Below are positions 49,857 to 58,776 of a stretch of 64,000 nt of DNA, one piece after another (position 1 is the stretch's first letter; each line of letters opens with the position of its first letter). A program made the position numbers and the translations under genes. The notes under the pieces are model-generated. The model did not search any database. It saw only the letters and a program-made list of their open reading frames with translations, and was not told the origin of the DNA. This DNA comes from CALVGQ01 sp964369385 (lineage in GTDB: Bacteria; Bacillota_I; Bacilli_A; Erysipelotrichales; Erysipelotrichaceae): the NCBI GenBank assembly GCA_964369385.1, contig CAYJEY010000002.1:1-64000 (forward strand), written 5' to 3'.

Positions 49857-50777
49857 TTACTGTTCCTTTATATAGTGGAATGCACGTTGTGCTGCAATTG
49901 CACCATCATTTGCTGCTGTAACTACTTGACGAAGTGTTTTCTCAGTAACATCTCCCGCTGCAAAGATACCAGGAACACTTGTTTGCATTTGTTCATCAAC
50001 CGGGATATATCCTTTATCATTTAAGATATTTAAGTTTGTCAAAAATGAAGTATTCGCATCTGCTCCAATATACGGGAACACTGCTTTTGTAGGTACTGTT
50101 GTTAATTCATCATTATCTACATTTTTAAGTACGATTGCATCCACTTTATTATCGACACCGATAATTTCCACTGGAACATGTTTTTTAATGATGTTGATTT
50201 TAGGATTCGTTTCGATATGGTGCTGTATGATTGGCTCCGCTCTAAATACATCACGACGAATCACAATGTTAACTTGGCTTGCGAATTGTGTAAGATATAG
50301 GCTCTCTTCTAAAGCACTATTCCCCCCACCAATTACAGTAACGACTTGATCTTTAAAAAATGATCCATCACATACAGCACAGTAAGAAACACCACGACCT
50401 GTTAATTCTTTCTCGTTTGGAATATTCAATAATCGCTCTACTGTTCCTGTTGCGATAATAATTGTTTTTGCGGTGTACTTTGTACCATCTACACATACTA
50501 CTGTTTTTACTTCACCATCTTCAATCGAACTTACATCCCCATATAAATATTGCGCTCCAAAGTGGGTAGAGTGCTCAAACATTTGATATGCTAAGTCTGC
50601 TCCGTTCATTTGTTTAATTCCTGGCCAGTTTTCGATTTCAAATGTTTTTACCATTTTGCCACCTGGTGCATCTTTTTCTAACATAGCTACATTTAGTCCA
50701 GCTCTAGTTGCATAAATTGCTGCTGTCATTCCAGCAGGTCCTGCTCCGATGATGACTACATCAAATTGTACGTCCAT
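49857..50777 (-). CDS. trxB: thioredoxin reductase
   Basis: 306 aa flavoenzyme that passes electrons from NADPH through FAD to thioredoxin. FAD motif GAGPAGMTAA (11-20), redox pair CAVCD with Cys133 and Cys136, NADPH-fold GGGNSALEE (150-158) and the C-terminal FAD segment GIFAAGDV are all present. The 2'-phosphate site reads IRRDVFR instead of the usual HRR-x3-R, keeping both arginines. The ATG overlaps the lgt fusion gene by 22 nt. Confidence 0.95.
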   Translation of the reverse strand: MDVQFDVVIIGAGPAGMTAAIYATRAGLNVAMLEKDAPGGKMVKTFEIENWPGIKQMNGADLAYQMFEHSTHFGAQYLYGDVSSIEDGEVKTVVCVDGTKYTAKTIIIATGTVERLLNIPNEKELTGRGVSYCAVCDGSFFKDQVVTVIGGGNSALEESLYLTQFASQVNIVIRRDVFRAEPIIQHHIETNPKINIIKKHVPVEIIGVDNKVDAIVLKNVDNDELTTVPTKAVFPYIGADANTSFLTNLNILNDKGYIPVDEQMQTSVPGIFAAGDVTEKTLRQVVTAANDGAIAAQRAFHYIKEQ

Positions 50778-52210
50778 GAATGATCCTCCTTCAAGATTTC
50801 TTTGACTTCACTTAAATCATTGATGATTCGATTCGGCTTTGTAGCATATAATACATCTTTACGCGCGGGGTTGAATTCATATCCAATTGAAAATACACCA
50901 GCTGCATGCGCTGCTTGAATATCCGTATCTGAATCTCCTATATAAATACAATCATCAAACCCTCTATTAAGCAAGTGACATGCTTTTTTAATTCCTTCTG
51001 GGTCTGGTTTCATTTTCTCTACATTATCATAACCGAGCATAACATCTATGTACTGACTTATTTCAAATAAATCAATTCCAAATTTCACACCATCACTTTT
51101 CTTACTTGATACAATTCCAATTGAATATCCTTCTTCTTTTAAAGACTTCAGTAATTCTTTTGCGTTTGGCATAAGTTTTACATGTGTATGATGTAACTCA
51201 TTATTTAGCTTTCTAAACTCAGCTAGTAAAGAATCAAAGTCTTGCTCAGGGAAATACCACGCAAAGCTCTCTTTTAGTGATGGACCTATTACTGCTAGTT
51301 GCATTTCTTTTGTGAATTCTTCTGTAGGTTTATATTTATCAAACAACTTTTGAAATGTTGCAATAATCGCGGGCTCTGTATCTAATAGTGTGCCATCCAA
51401 ATCAAACAAAAGTACTGGTTTTTGTTTCTTTGTAAACTTTCTAAATACTCCTAAGATTCCTACCACTCCTACGATTATGAAGAATACTGAAGTAAGTTGT
51501 GCCATACGAATTGGACCAAGCATTAAACTATCTGTACGTAATCCTTCGACAAAGAAGCGCACAACACCATACCACACTAAATAAGCATAGGCTAAGTCTC
51601 CACGTTTTCTAAATTTACTTGTACGATACACAAACCAAATAAGAATAAATCCGACAATATTTCCTACACTCTCATATAGGAAAGTTGGCTCACGAAATGC
51701 ACCATTAATAAACATTTGATTTGAAATGAATGCTGGCCAGCCAGCATAGTAACTTGCATCGACAATTTTACCGAATGCTTCTTGATTGGCAAAGTTGCCC
51801 CAGCGCCCAAGCGCTTGTGCAATCAACATGCATGGAACCACAGCATCAGCTGCACGCATAAAATCTATTTTTCTTTTTCTAACATAATATAATGCATAGG
51901 CTGCTCCTGCAAATAGTCCACCTTGTATTGCTAATCCACCTTCATGAACCATTAAAATTTGAATTGGATTAGAGAAATAATATTCCGCATTATAGAATAG
52001 ACAATACCATAGTCTTGCCCCAGCAAAACCGCTAAGTAAGCATCCTACAAATAAATCTTCGACAAGGTCAAATTGATAACCATTCTTTTTAAGTTGACGC
52101 CATGCAAAGGCACTACAAATAATTACACCTGTCATAATTAATACTGCATACCATGCTATTGAAACCGGACCAATTTGAATAAATATTTTACTATTTGGAA
52201 AAAACGTCAT
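50756..52210 (-). CDS. lgt: fusion of prolipoprotein diacylglyceryl transferase (Lgt) and PpaX-like HAD phosphatase
   Basis: 484 aa, about 200 longer than Lgt alone. Residues 1-260 are Lgt, a membrane enzyme that lipidates lipoprotein cysteines: EGGLAIQGG (90-98), GRWGNFANQE (135-144, Arg136) and the essential region near Arg225 (VEGLRTDS) are present. The position of E. coli His103 is Gln96 here. Residues 265-484 form a complete HAD hydrolase with DLDGTLLD (Asp270, Asp272), MKPDPEG and YIGDSDTD. In Bacillus, hprK, lgt and ppaX are neighbouring genes, and PpaX removes the pyrophosphate made by HPr kinase/phosphorylase. Here lgt and ppaX are joined in frame, directly after hprK, so the HAD part is best read as PpaX. 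No stop or new ribosome binding site separates the parts. Confidence 0.93.
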   Translation of the reverse strand: MTFFPNSKIFIQIGPVSIAWYAVLIMTGVIICSAFAWRQLKKNGYQFDLVEDLFVGCLLSGFAGARLWYCLFYNAEYYFSNPIQILMVHEGGLAIQGGLFAGAAYALYYVRKRKIDFMRAADAVVPCMLIAQALGRWGNFANQEAFGKIVDASYYAGWPAFISNQMFINGAFREPTFLYESVGNIVGFILIWFVYRTSKFRKRGDLAYAYLVWYGVVRFFVEGLRTDSLMLGPIRMAQLTSVFFIIVGVVGILGVFRKFTKKQKPVLLFDLDGTLLDTEPAIIATFQKLFDKYKPTEEFTKEMQLAVIGPSLKESFAWYFPEQDFDSLLAEFRKLNNELHHTHVKLMPNAKELLKSLKEEGYSIGIVSSKKSDGVKFGIDLFEISQYIDVMLGYDNVEKMKPDPEGIKKACHLLNRGFDDCIYIGDSDTDIQAAHAAGVFSIGYEFNPARKDVLYATKPNRIINDLSEVKEILKEDHSWTYNLM

Positions 52211-52223
52211 GTTTTACCTCTTT

Positions 52224-53180
52224 CTAATCTTCTTGTTGTGGGTTGCGATTTTGTTCCTCAATGAACTCATAAACACGTCGCTCAAATTCTTTTGCACTAT
52301 CAAATCCTCGTGCCTTAAGTTGGAAGTTTGTTACTGCAGACTCAACAAGTACAGCCATATTTCGACCTTCTTTTACTGGGATAATCATTTGAGGTACATG
52401 CACCCCTAAAATATCAAGGTACTGTTGCTCCTCAACCCCTACACGCGTGTATTCTGCTAAGTCATCAAACTTTTCTAGTCGAATAACTAAATCTACATCA
52501 AACTCTCCTAAAATTGAGCTTCCACCAAACATGCGAGCCACATCGATAATTCCGATTCCTCGAATTTCCAGCATTCCTTTTAATAAATCTGGTGATTTTC
52601 CAATCAATTGATTATGGATACGGGCAATATCCACGCGATCATCGGCAATTAGGATATGTCCTTTTCGAATTAACTCCAGGGCAATCTCTGATTTCCCCAT
52701 TCCGCTTTCCCCCATAATGAGTACACCTTTTCCATAGACATTCATTAAACCACCATGGAATGTCTCTGTTTGTGCCATTAATTCGTCTAATAACGCAACA
52801 ACCTCAACCATTACACGATATGTCGGTAAACTCGTTTCAAAAATAGGGAAATTACGGTGAATTGCCATATTTCGAATGTCTTCTGGACATTTTTGATTGT
52901 GCGCAAAAATAATGCATGGTGTATACTCGTCTAAAATCTGGTCAAATCGACTCATTAAAACATCGTATTCTAACCCCATCATGTAGTCCATTTCTTTTTC
53001 CCCGATGATGGTAATACGTCTCGTCTCCGAAGGCTTAAAATATCCTGCTAACTCAAGCCCTGGACGATTTACATCGGGCACTATTGTCCATCTATTGAGT
53101 GCCTCATCATTTCCTGTAATCATTTGATATTGCAGTCGATCTATGATCGTACGCATTCTTACTTTTCCAACTGGTTGCAT
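52224..53180 (-). CDS. hprK: HPr kinase/phosphorylase
   Basis: 318 aa. HprK phosphorylates HPr on Ser46 and reverses this with phosphate, producing pyrophosphate, so it controls carbon catabolite repression. The P-loop GESGMGKS (157-164), the catalytic His142 in FHGGL, and the signature LKGMLEIRGIGIIDV (200-214) are clear. The ATG follows the uvrA stop by 1 nt with GGGAGA upstream, so the genes are coupled. The next gene carries the PpaX-like domain that would clear the pyrophosphate. Confidence 0.96.
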   Translation of the reverse strand: MQPVGKVRMRTIIDRLQYQMITGNDEALNRWTIVPDVNRPGLELAGYFKPSETRRITIIGEKEMDYMMGLEYDVLMSRFDQILDEYTPCIIFAHNQKCPEDIRNMAIHRNFPIFETSLPTYRVMVEVVALLDELMAQTETFHGGLMNVYGKGVLIMGESGMGKSEIALELIRKGHILIADDRVDIARIHNQLIGKSPDLLKGMLEIRGIGIIDVARMFGGSSILGEFDVDLVIRLEKFDDLAEYTRVGVEEQQYLDILGVHVPQMIIPVKEGRNMAVLVESAVTNFQLKARGFDSAKEFERRVYEFIEEQNRNPQQED

Positions 53181-53181
53181 C

Positions 53182-56007
53182 TTATTCTCCTTTTTCCAAT
53201 ACTTTCTTTAAGTATTGACCTGTATAACTTTCAGGGCAATTTGCGACTTGTTCAGGTGTCCCCGCAATCACAAGTGTTCCACCCTTATCTCCACCTTCTG
53301 GCCCCATATCAATGATATAGTCTGCGCATTTAATTACGTCTAAATTGTGTTCAATTACAAGTACTGTATCTCCATTATCCACGATACGTGAAAGTACTGA
53401 AAGTAACTTCTTCACATCGTGTGTATGTAGTCCTGTCGTCGGCTCATCCAGAATAAACATCGTTTTCCCCGTTGCCTTCTTTTGAAGTTCGCTGGCAAGT
53501 TTAACACGTTGAGCTTCTCCTCCAGACAATGTAGTCGAACTTTGTCCAAGCTTGATATACCCCAGGCCTACCTCAGCAAGTGTTTGAAGTTTATTTTTAA
53601 TTTTATGAATAGCGCCAAAGAATTCAACACCTTCTTCAACTGTCATTTCAAGTACATCATAAATATTTTTATCACGATAAGTAACTTGTAGTGTTTCCTC
53701 ATTGTAGCGTTTCCCTTTGCATTCTTCACAAGGTACATATACATCAGGTAAGAAATTCATTGAGATACGCTTTACACCATCTCCCTGGCACATTTCACAT
53801 CGTCCACCCTTAACATTAAACGAAAAACGTCCCTTATCATAACCACGAAGCTTTGCCTCTGGCGTGAGCGCAAAGAGATCACGAATATCATCAAATACTC
53901 CTGTATAAGTAACTGGGTTTGAGCGTGGTGTACGACCAATTGGTTCCTGCCCTATCTCGATGACTTTATCAATTTCTTCGAGTCCTTTAATCGATTTGTG
54001 TGCTCCTGGTTTTATTCTGACACGACCAAGAGAGTGCTGAACAGCTTTGCAGAAAATTTCATTGACAAGTGTTGATTTACCGCTTCCACTCACTCCTGTA
54101 ACTGCATTAAATTTTCCTAAATGAATTTTTACTGAGACATTTTTCAAGTTATTCTCACTCGCTCCATTAATTGCGATGACTTTTTTATTTCCTTTGCGTC
54201 GTGTTTGTGGCACTTCAATTTTATATTCTTGACTCAAGTACTTACCAGTAATTGAATCAGCATTGCGCATTACTTCTTCAGGAGTTCCTGCTGCAATTAC
54301 ATTTCCTCCATGAACACCCGCACCTGGTCCTATATCAATAATATAGTCTGATTCCATCATCGTTTCTTCGTCGTGTTCAACAACAATCAAACTATTACCC
54401 AAGTCACGCATTTTTTTCAGTGTGCTAATGAGTCTAGCATTATCTCTTTGATGTAGTCCAATTGATGGCTCATCCAATACATACAACACCCCTGTTAATT
54501 GCGATCCAATTTGAGTAGCTAAGCGAATACGTTGCGCTTCTCCTCCACTCAATGTTCCTGCCAACCGATCAAGCGTTAAGTACTCTAGTCCTACATCTTT
54601 TAAGAATCGCAAGCGATTGTTGATTTCTTGTAAAACTAGTTTAGCAATTTCAGCTTTACTTACATCTAGCTGTAGTTCACTCATCCACTTCATTGCATCC
54701 AGTACATTTTTCGTTGTGAAATCATGAATGTTGCTTCCTTGGATTTTTACAGCAAGTGGCATTGGGTTTAAACGTTTACCCTCACACGATGGACATGTAC
54801 TCTCCATCATAAAGCTCGCGTACCATTCTTTTGACATCGCAGAAGTTGTTTCTAAATAACGACGCTCAAGTAATGTCACAATTCCCTCTATGTATTCATT
54901 TTTGCTGAAGCGATTTCCAGAACTCGATGTAATCGAATAGGCAATTGGCACATCCGATCCATATAGAATACGGTCCAACTGATATTGGCTCAACTTCTCA
55001 AGTGGTGTGGTAATACTTACATCATAATGTTTACATAAAATCGCAAACCTCTGCCATTCAATATTATCTGTCCCTGCTGTATTTTTATAGTAGATTATTC
55101 CTCCTTGCTTGATGCTCTTTTTGCGGTCCGGCATTAATATGTCTAAATCTACTTTCTGTGTTACCCCAAGTCCTTTACACTCTTCACATGCTCCTAATGG
55201 AGCGTTGAATGAAAATAATCTTGGTTCAATGGCAGGCATTGAAAAACCACAAATTTTGCATGCATAATTGCTCGAAAAAAGAACTTCATCTTCTCCCATC
55301 TTAACTAAACATAAACCATCAGCTAGTTTAAGTGCTGTCTCAATTGAATCATGTAGACGTGAGCGACTATCATCATTTTTCACAAGGCGGTCAATCACAA
55401 CATCAATATTATGTTTTTTATTTTTTTCTAAACTGATTTCATCTTCCAACATCAGCACTTCACCATCAATGCGAATACGAATATATCCTTCTTTTTGCAT
55501 CTTCTCTAAGAAATCTTTGAATGTTCCTTTTTGATTACGCACAACTGGTGCCATAATTTCCAAACGTGTTTTATTCTCAGCCTTCATGATACGATCAATC
55601 ATTTGTGTAATTGTTTGACTTTCAATTGGCTCATGGTGATGTGGACAATACGGTGTCCCTACTCTTGCGAACATTAGACGCAAGTAGTCATAGATCTCAG
55701 TCACTGTTCCTACTGTTGACCTTGGATTGTTGCTTGTGGTTTTTTGATCAATCGAAATTGATGGAGATAACCCATCAATACTTTCTACATTTGGCTTTTC
55801 TACTCCTCCTAAAAACTGACGAGCATAAGCACTCAATGACTCCACATATCTTCTTTGTCCCTCGGCATAAATAGTATCAAATGCCAGTGAGGTTTTTCCA
55901 GAACCTGATAGCCCTGTCATAATAACTAATTGATTTCTTGGTATTTCTAAATCAATGTTTTTTAAGTTGTTTTCTTTTGCACCTTTTATTACGATTTTAT
56001 CTTGCAT
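53182..56007 (-). CDS. uvrA: UvrA excinuclease ABC subunit A
   Basis: 941 aa, the normal length. UvrA is the damage-recognition ATPase of nucleotide excision repair. Two ABC units: Walker A GLSGSGKT near 32-39 and GVSGSGKS in the second half, with signatures LSGGEAQRI and LSGGEAQRV. Zinc modules C-x2-C (CKICG...CEEC, and CEMC...CEEC) are present. It heads the operon uvrA-hprK-lgt-trxB-osmC; uvrB is not in the window. Confidence 0.97.
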   Translation of the reverse strand: MQDKIVIKGAKENNLKNIDLEIPRNQLVIMTGLSGSGKTSLAFDTIYAEGQRRYVESLSAYARQFLGGVEKPNVESIDGLSPSISIDQKTTSNNPRSTVGTVTEIYDYLRLMFARVGTPYCPHHHEPIESQTITQMIDRIMKAENKTRLEIMAPVVRNQKGTFKDFLEKMQKEGYIRIRIDGEVLMLEDEISLEKNKKHNIDVVIDRLVKNDDSRSRLHDSIETALKLADGLCLVKMGEDEVLFSSNYACKICGFSMPAIEPRLFSFNAPLGACEECKGLGVTQKVDLDILMPDRKKSIKQGGIIYYKNTAGTDNIEWQRFAILCKHYDVSITTPLEKLSQYQLDRILYGSDVPIAYSITSSSGNRFSKNEYIEGIVTLLERRYLETTSAMSKEWYASFMMESTCPSCEGKRLNPMPLAVKIQGSNIHDFTTKNVLDAMKWMSELQLDVSKAEIAKLVLQEINNRLRFLKDVGLEYLTLDRLAGTLSGGEAQRIRLATQIGSQLTGVLYVLDEPSIGLHQRDNARLISTLKKMRDLGNSLIVVEHDEETMMESDYIIDIGPGAGVHGGNVIAAGTPEEVMRNADSITGKYLSQEYKIEVPQTRRKGNKKVIAINGASENNLKNVSVKIHLGKFNAVTGVSGSGKSTLVNEIFCKAVQHSLGRVRIKPGAHKSIKGLEEIDKVIEIGQEPIGRTPRSNPVTYTGVFDDIRDLFALTPEAKLRGYDKGRFSFNVKGGRCEMCQGDGVKRISMNFLPDVYVPCEECKGKRYNEETLQVTYRDKNIYDVLEMTVEEGVEFFGAIHKIKNKLQTLAEVGLGYIKLGQSSTTLSGGEAQRVKLASELQKKATGKTMFILDEPTTGLHTHDVKKLLSVLSRIVDNGDTVLVIEHNLDVIKCADYIIDMGPEGGDKGGTLVIAGTPEQVANCPESYTGQYLKKVLEKGE

Positions 56008-56042
56008 AACTTCACCTCTATACTACTATTCCACATCTTGTG

Positions 56043-56055
56043 TTGAATAATTCAA
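56043..56055. promoter_or_regulatory. palindrome in uvrA leader, possible operator
   Basis: TTGAAT-A-ATTCAA, a perfect 13-bp palindrome, 11 nt downstream of the uvrA -10 box, where a repressor would block transcription. It does not match the Bacillus LexA consensus. Confidence 0.45.
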
Positions 56056-56065
56056 TAACATTCTT

Positions 56066-56074
56066 ATTATATCA
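56066..56074 (-). promoter_or_regulatory. extended -10 promoter of uvrA operon
   Basis: Minus strand TGATATAAT: an extended -10 (TGn) with a perfect TATAAT at 56066-56071. No good -35 box is visible, as is common for extended -10 promoters. Confidence 0.65.
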
Positions 56075-56120
56075 TAAGCTAAACTTGTAATGGTATATTT
56101 TAACTCCATTACATAAAGAA

Positions 56121-56144
56121 AGACTAGCTCTTAAAAACTAGTCT
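56121..56144 (-). terminator. probable terminator of DUF4261 gene
   Basis: Minus strand stem AGACTAG / CTAGTCT (7 bp, 10-nt loop) followed by TTTCTTTATG, directly after the stop codon. Confidence 0.6.
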
Positions 56145-56921
56145 CTACTGATACTCAATTTTAAGTGTATCTCCGTTAAGCGCAATACCTTCAGATTCTG
56201 TAATTCTACAAATTTCTTCCTCACTTAATCCGATGGTTTCACCATCTCTTAATGTTGTGTTATTGTTGATCATATAGGCTGCAATGGCAATCATTGCATC
56301 CATGATTTCGATAGCTGTTTGTTTCGTGTTGATAATTTCAAGTTCTTTTTCTAGCATGCCTTGCATGCCATAAGTAAACCCCGATACATTGTCAGCATCA
56401 TTACTGTATACCCCAAAATAAACCAAGTTCATAATTGGGAATAGATCATCGCGAATGTACACTCTAGCAGACTCGCGATACATATTTGGTTTAAAGATTG
56501 TATTCAGTGCAAAAATACCTTTTACAGCATCTTGTTTCGCAGCTGACGCGACAACTTTGACTAATAATACCAATGCTTTTCGATATGCGCTAATTTTATC
56601 TAAACTGACTTGATGAAGTAACACGATGATGATGTGGTTTGTGTGACTTTTTGCCACTTTTGATCCACCTGACCACAAGTAATTTCGCTCACTTGCTTGT
56701 GCTAAATCTTGATGTGGTATCTTATCCTCTACCCATCGAATTCCAATCTGTTCATTCTCGCATTCTATTATTATTGTATTATCTTGTTGAACTGTACTTT
56801 TCTTGAATGTTAAGTTCCAATCCCTTTTCATCTGTCGCGATAAATCTATTAAATCAAACTGTTTCCTTTCTAGCAATAAACTAACAACTGAGCTACTTAA
56901 ATCTAAGTCGTTGTTTGCCAT
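56145..56921 (-). CDS. DUF4261 domain protein
   Basis: 258 aa, soluble. The C-terminal region with YFGVYSND, GFTYGMQGMLEKELEI, an IAAYMINN segment and RDGETIGLSEEE matches the DUF4261 pattern; the N-terminal 120 residues carry the hydrophobic core strand HIIIVLL. The molecular function of this family is not known. A strong AGGAGAT ribosome binding site and an extended -10 promoter lie upstream, and it is followed by its own hairpin. Confidence 0.75.
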   Translation of the reverse strand: MANNDLDLSSSVVSLLLERKQFDLIDLSRQMKRDWNLTFKKSTVQQDNTIIIECENEQIGIRWVEDKIPHQDLAQASERNYLWSGGSKVAKSHTNHIIIVLLHQVSLDKISAYRKALVLLVKVVASAAKQDAVKGIFALNTIFKPNMYRESARVYIRDDLFPIMNLVYFGVYSNDADNVSGFTYGMQGMLEKELEIINTKQTAIEIMDAMIAIAAYMINNNTTLRDGETIGLSEEEICRITESEGIALNGDTLKIEYQ

Positions 56922-56949
56922 GATTTATCTCCTATTCATCCTTTACCAC

Positions 56950-56958
56950 ATTATAGCA
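56950..56958 (-). promoter_or_regulatory. extended -10 promoter of DUF4261 gene
   Basis: Minus strand TGCTATAAT, an extended -10 with perfect TATAAT (56950-56955), 29 nt before the ATG. Confidence 0.65.
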
Positions 56959-57084
56959 CATAAGTTAAAAATACCTAGTTATTTCGTGTTTATTTTCAGC
57001 TTTAAGAAATGCACTATTTCATGGTTTTATTTTATTACTTTCTTTTTTCCTACAACTGAGCTAAACTAGTCAATAGAGGTATTT

Positions 57085-57720
57085 ATGAAAACAAAAAAAT
57101 CTTATTTATTAATGCTTATTGGAACTGTAATTTTAGCCTTCGGATACTATCAAATCCATACACAAAATGCTATTACAGAAGGGGGCGTTCTAGGTCTTAT
57201 CCTACTGCTCTCGCATCACTTTCCAATCCCTGCATCGATCGTCTCAATAACCCTTGACTTAACCTGTTTACTTATCGGATACAAAATATTGGGTAGAACC
57301 TTTCTTGTGCGAGCACTTTTTGCGGCAGGCGCCTTCGCCATTTTTTATTTTATTTTTGAAAAAGTCGGACCTATTTTACCTAGCTTAATGGAGCTTCCCT
57401 TCCTTGCTTCTATACTAGGAGCAATATTTGTAGGTGTTGGTGTTGGTCTTGTGATCAGCGGAGGAGGCATCGCTGGAGGAGACGATGTCCTGGCGATTTT
57501 ATTTCATCGTCGCTTCAAACTTCCACTTTCTTATGGTTATGTGCTTTTTGACTTTAGTGTTTTAGCTTTATCTTTAAGTTACATCCACTACACACATCTC
57601 ATTTACTCTTGCATCACTGTACTGTGTTCTTCTTATATCATTCAATTTATTACTCAAAAATTAGATTCCCCACTCACACTTGATAGTCAATCCATGAAAA
57701 AAGTAAGTCAGTTAGACTAA
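57085..57720 (+). CDS. YitT-family (DUF161) membrane protein
   Basis: 211 aa with five to six hydrophobic helices. The family signatures ITEGGVLGLILLL (31-43) and SGGGIAGGDDVLA (about 126-138) are present. YitT proteins often carry a C-terminal DUF2179 domain, missing here, so this is the short form. Function unknown; transport is usually supposed. The ribosome binding site AGAGGTATTTATG resembles that of the sortase gene. It faces the unknown gene at 57722 with only one base between the stop codons. Confidence 0.82.
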   Translation: MKTKKSYLLMLIGTVILAFGYYQIHTQNAITEGGVLGLILLLSHHFPIPASIVSITLDLTCLLIGYKILGRTFLVRALFAAGAFAIFYFIFEKVGPILPSLMELPFLASILGAIFVGVGVGLVISGGGIAGGDDVLAILFHRRFKLPLSYGYVLFDFSVLALSLSYIHYTHLIYSCITVLCSSYIIQFITQKLDSPLTLDSQSMKKVSQLD

Positions 57721-57726
57721 CTTACT
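57702..57726 (-). terminator. probable terminator of the unknown gene, spanning both stop codons
   Basis: Minus strand stem AGTAAGT / ACTTACT (7 bp, 11-nt loop) followed by six T residues, inside the end of the YitT gene. Confidence 0.55.
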
Positions 57727-58552
57727 CTTCTGATGTTTCGACTTCTTCCGTTCTTAAACTTCTCCAACAGTCACTATATGACATGAATGGAATTTCATCT
57801 GCATTTTGCTTCGCTTGATTGCGTTGCTTTTTAATGTTGCTTTCATGAATTTTTTCTAAGAATTCCTTATTTACCATGTATTGTACATACACTACTTTTT
57901 TAAGTAAGAACCATGTAGTCACAAGTCCACGAATACAATCCTCTGGATCTTGTGATTCGTTGATCATAGTTTCTGCATTGTCACGCAATTTAGCAGCCAA
58001 CTCTAATGCGTCCGCTTTTAGTTGTGCATAATCAGGGTAAATTTTACGATCTAATTCTCTTTGCAAAGCTCCTGCTTTATAAGTGAATAAACGATCAAAA
58101 ATACGAAGTACTTCATCAGAACTTGTCGCAACCATCGATACAATTTCATTTTTCGCATCTACAAATGGGCTCATCGGTTCTGTTAAACAATAGTAAACAC
58201 CTTTTGCACATAAATATGCTTTATCAGTATCCTCTAGCAAGATTAAGCCACGTTCAGTATCATTATCGCGACCATATATGATATATGGACAAACGATTGG
58301 CTTACCTTGCAATTTGAAAGAATCTTTGTATCGAATAATCTGATTTGATATTACATCTTTATTAATCGCAAATCGATAATTCACACAAATTTTCATGTCG
58401 GAATTTTTTTCGTGAATAGCCTGAAGAGAATACTTAATTGTTGAATCGTCATCGAGGGTATCTAGATAGTCCTCTAAATAACCATTGAAGTCGCAATCTG
58501 TACCCTCTTTGCGAATATCTTTCAATTCGCCAAGAATTTGTAATAGTGCCAT
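57722..58552 (-). CDS. protein of unknown function
   Basis: 276 aa, soluble, with no signal peptide or membrane helix. The N-terminal 150 residues look mixed alpha/beta (PYIIYGRDNDTERGLILLED, AYLCAKGVYYCLTE), and the C-terminal 120 residues are mostly helical with a basic segment NIKKQRNQAKQ. I recognise no family. GGGAGAA precedes the ATG. It stands alone between convergent and divergent neighbours. Confidence 0.7.
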   Translation of the reverse strand: MALLQILGELKDIRKEGTDCDFNGYLEDYLDTLDDDSTIKYSLQAIHEKNSDMKICVNYRFAINKDVISNQIIRYKDSFKLQGKPIVCPYIIYGRDNDTERGLILLEDTDKAYLCAKGVYYCLTEPMSPFVDAKNEIVSMVATSSDEVLRIFDRLFTYKAGALQRELDRKIYPDYAQLKADALELAAKLRDNAETMINESQDPEDCIRGLVTTWFLLKKVVYVQYMVNKEFLEKIHESNIKKQRNQAKQNADEIPFMSYSDCWRSLRTEEVETSEE

Positions 58553-58776
58553 CTCGTTCTCCCTTATAGTATAGTTTCTACTAATTTCATTTTATACCCG
58601 TTTCTCTTAAAATACAAGAAAACTATTGATATTGTTACATTTTATTCTATTTTTCCATAATACTAATCGCATATTCCTTACCATTTGTTGGAAATCAAGG
58701 AAACCTCTTCATCTATTGGCTAGTTTTATCCTTCTTGTAAGTATGATAGAATAAGTTTAGTTTGGAGGGATTTCGT

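Noticed and set aside
56043..56055. Bacillus-type LexA box upstream of uvrA
   Set aside because: The palindrome does not contain the GAAC-N4-GTTC core; kept only as an unassigned operator candidate.
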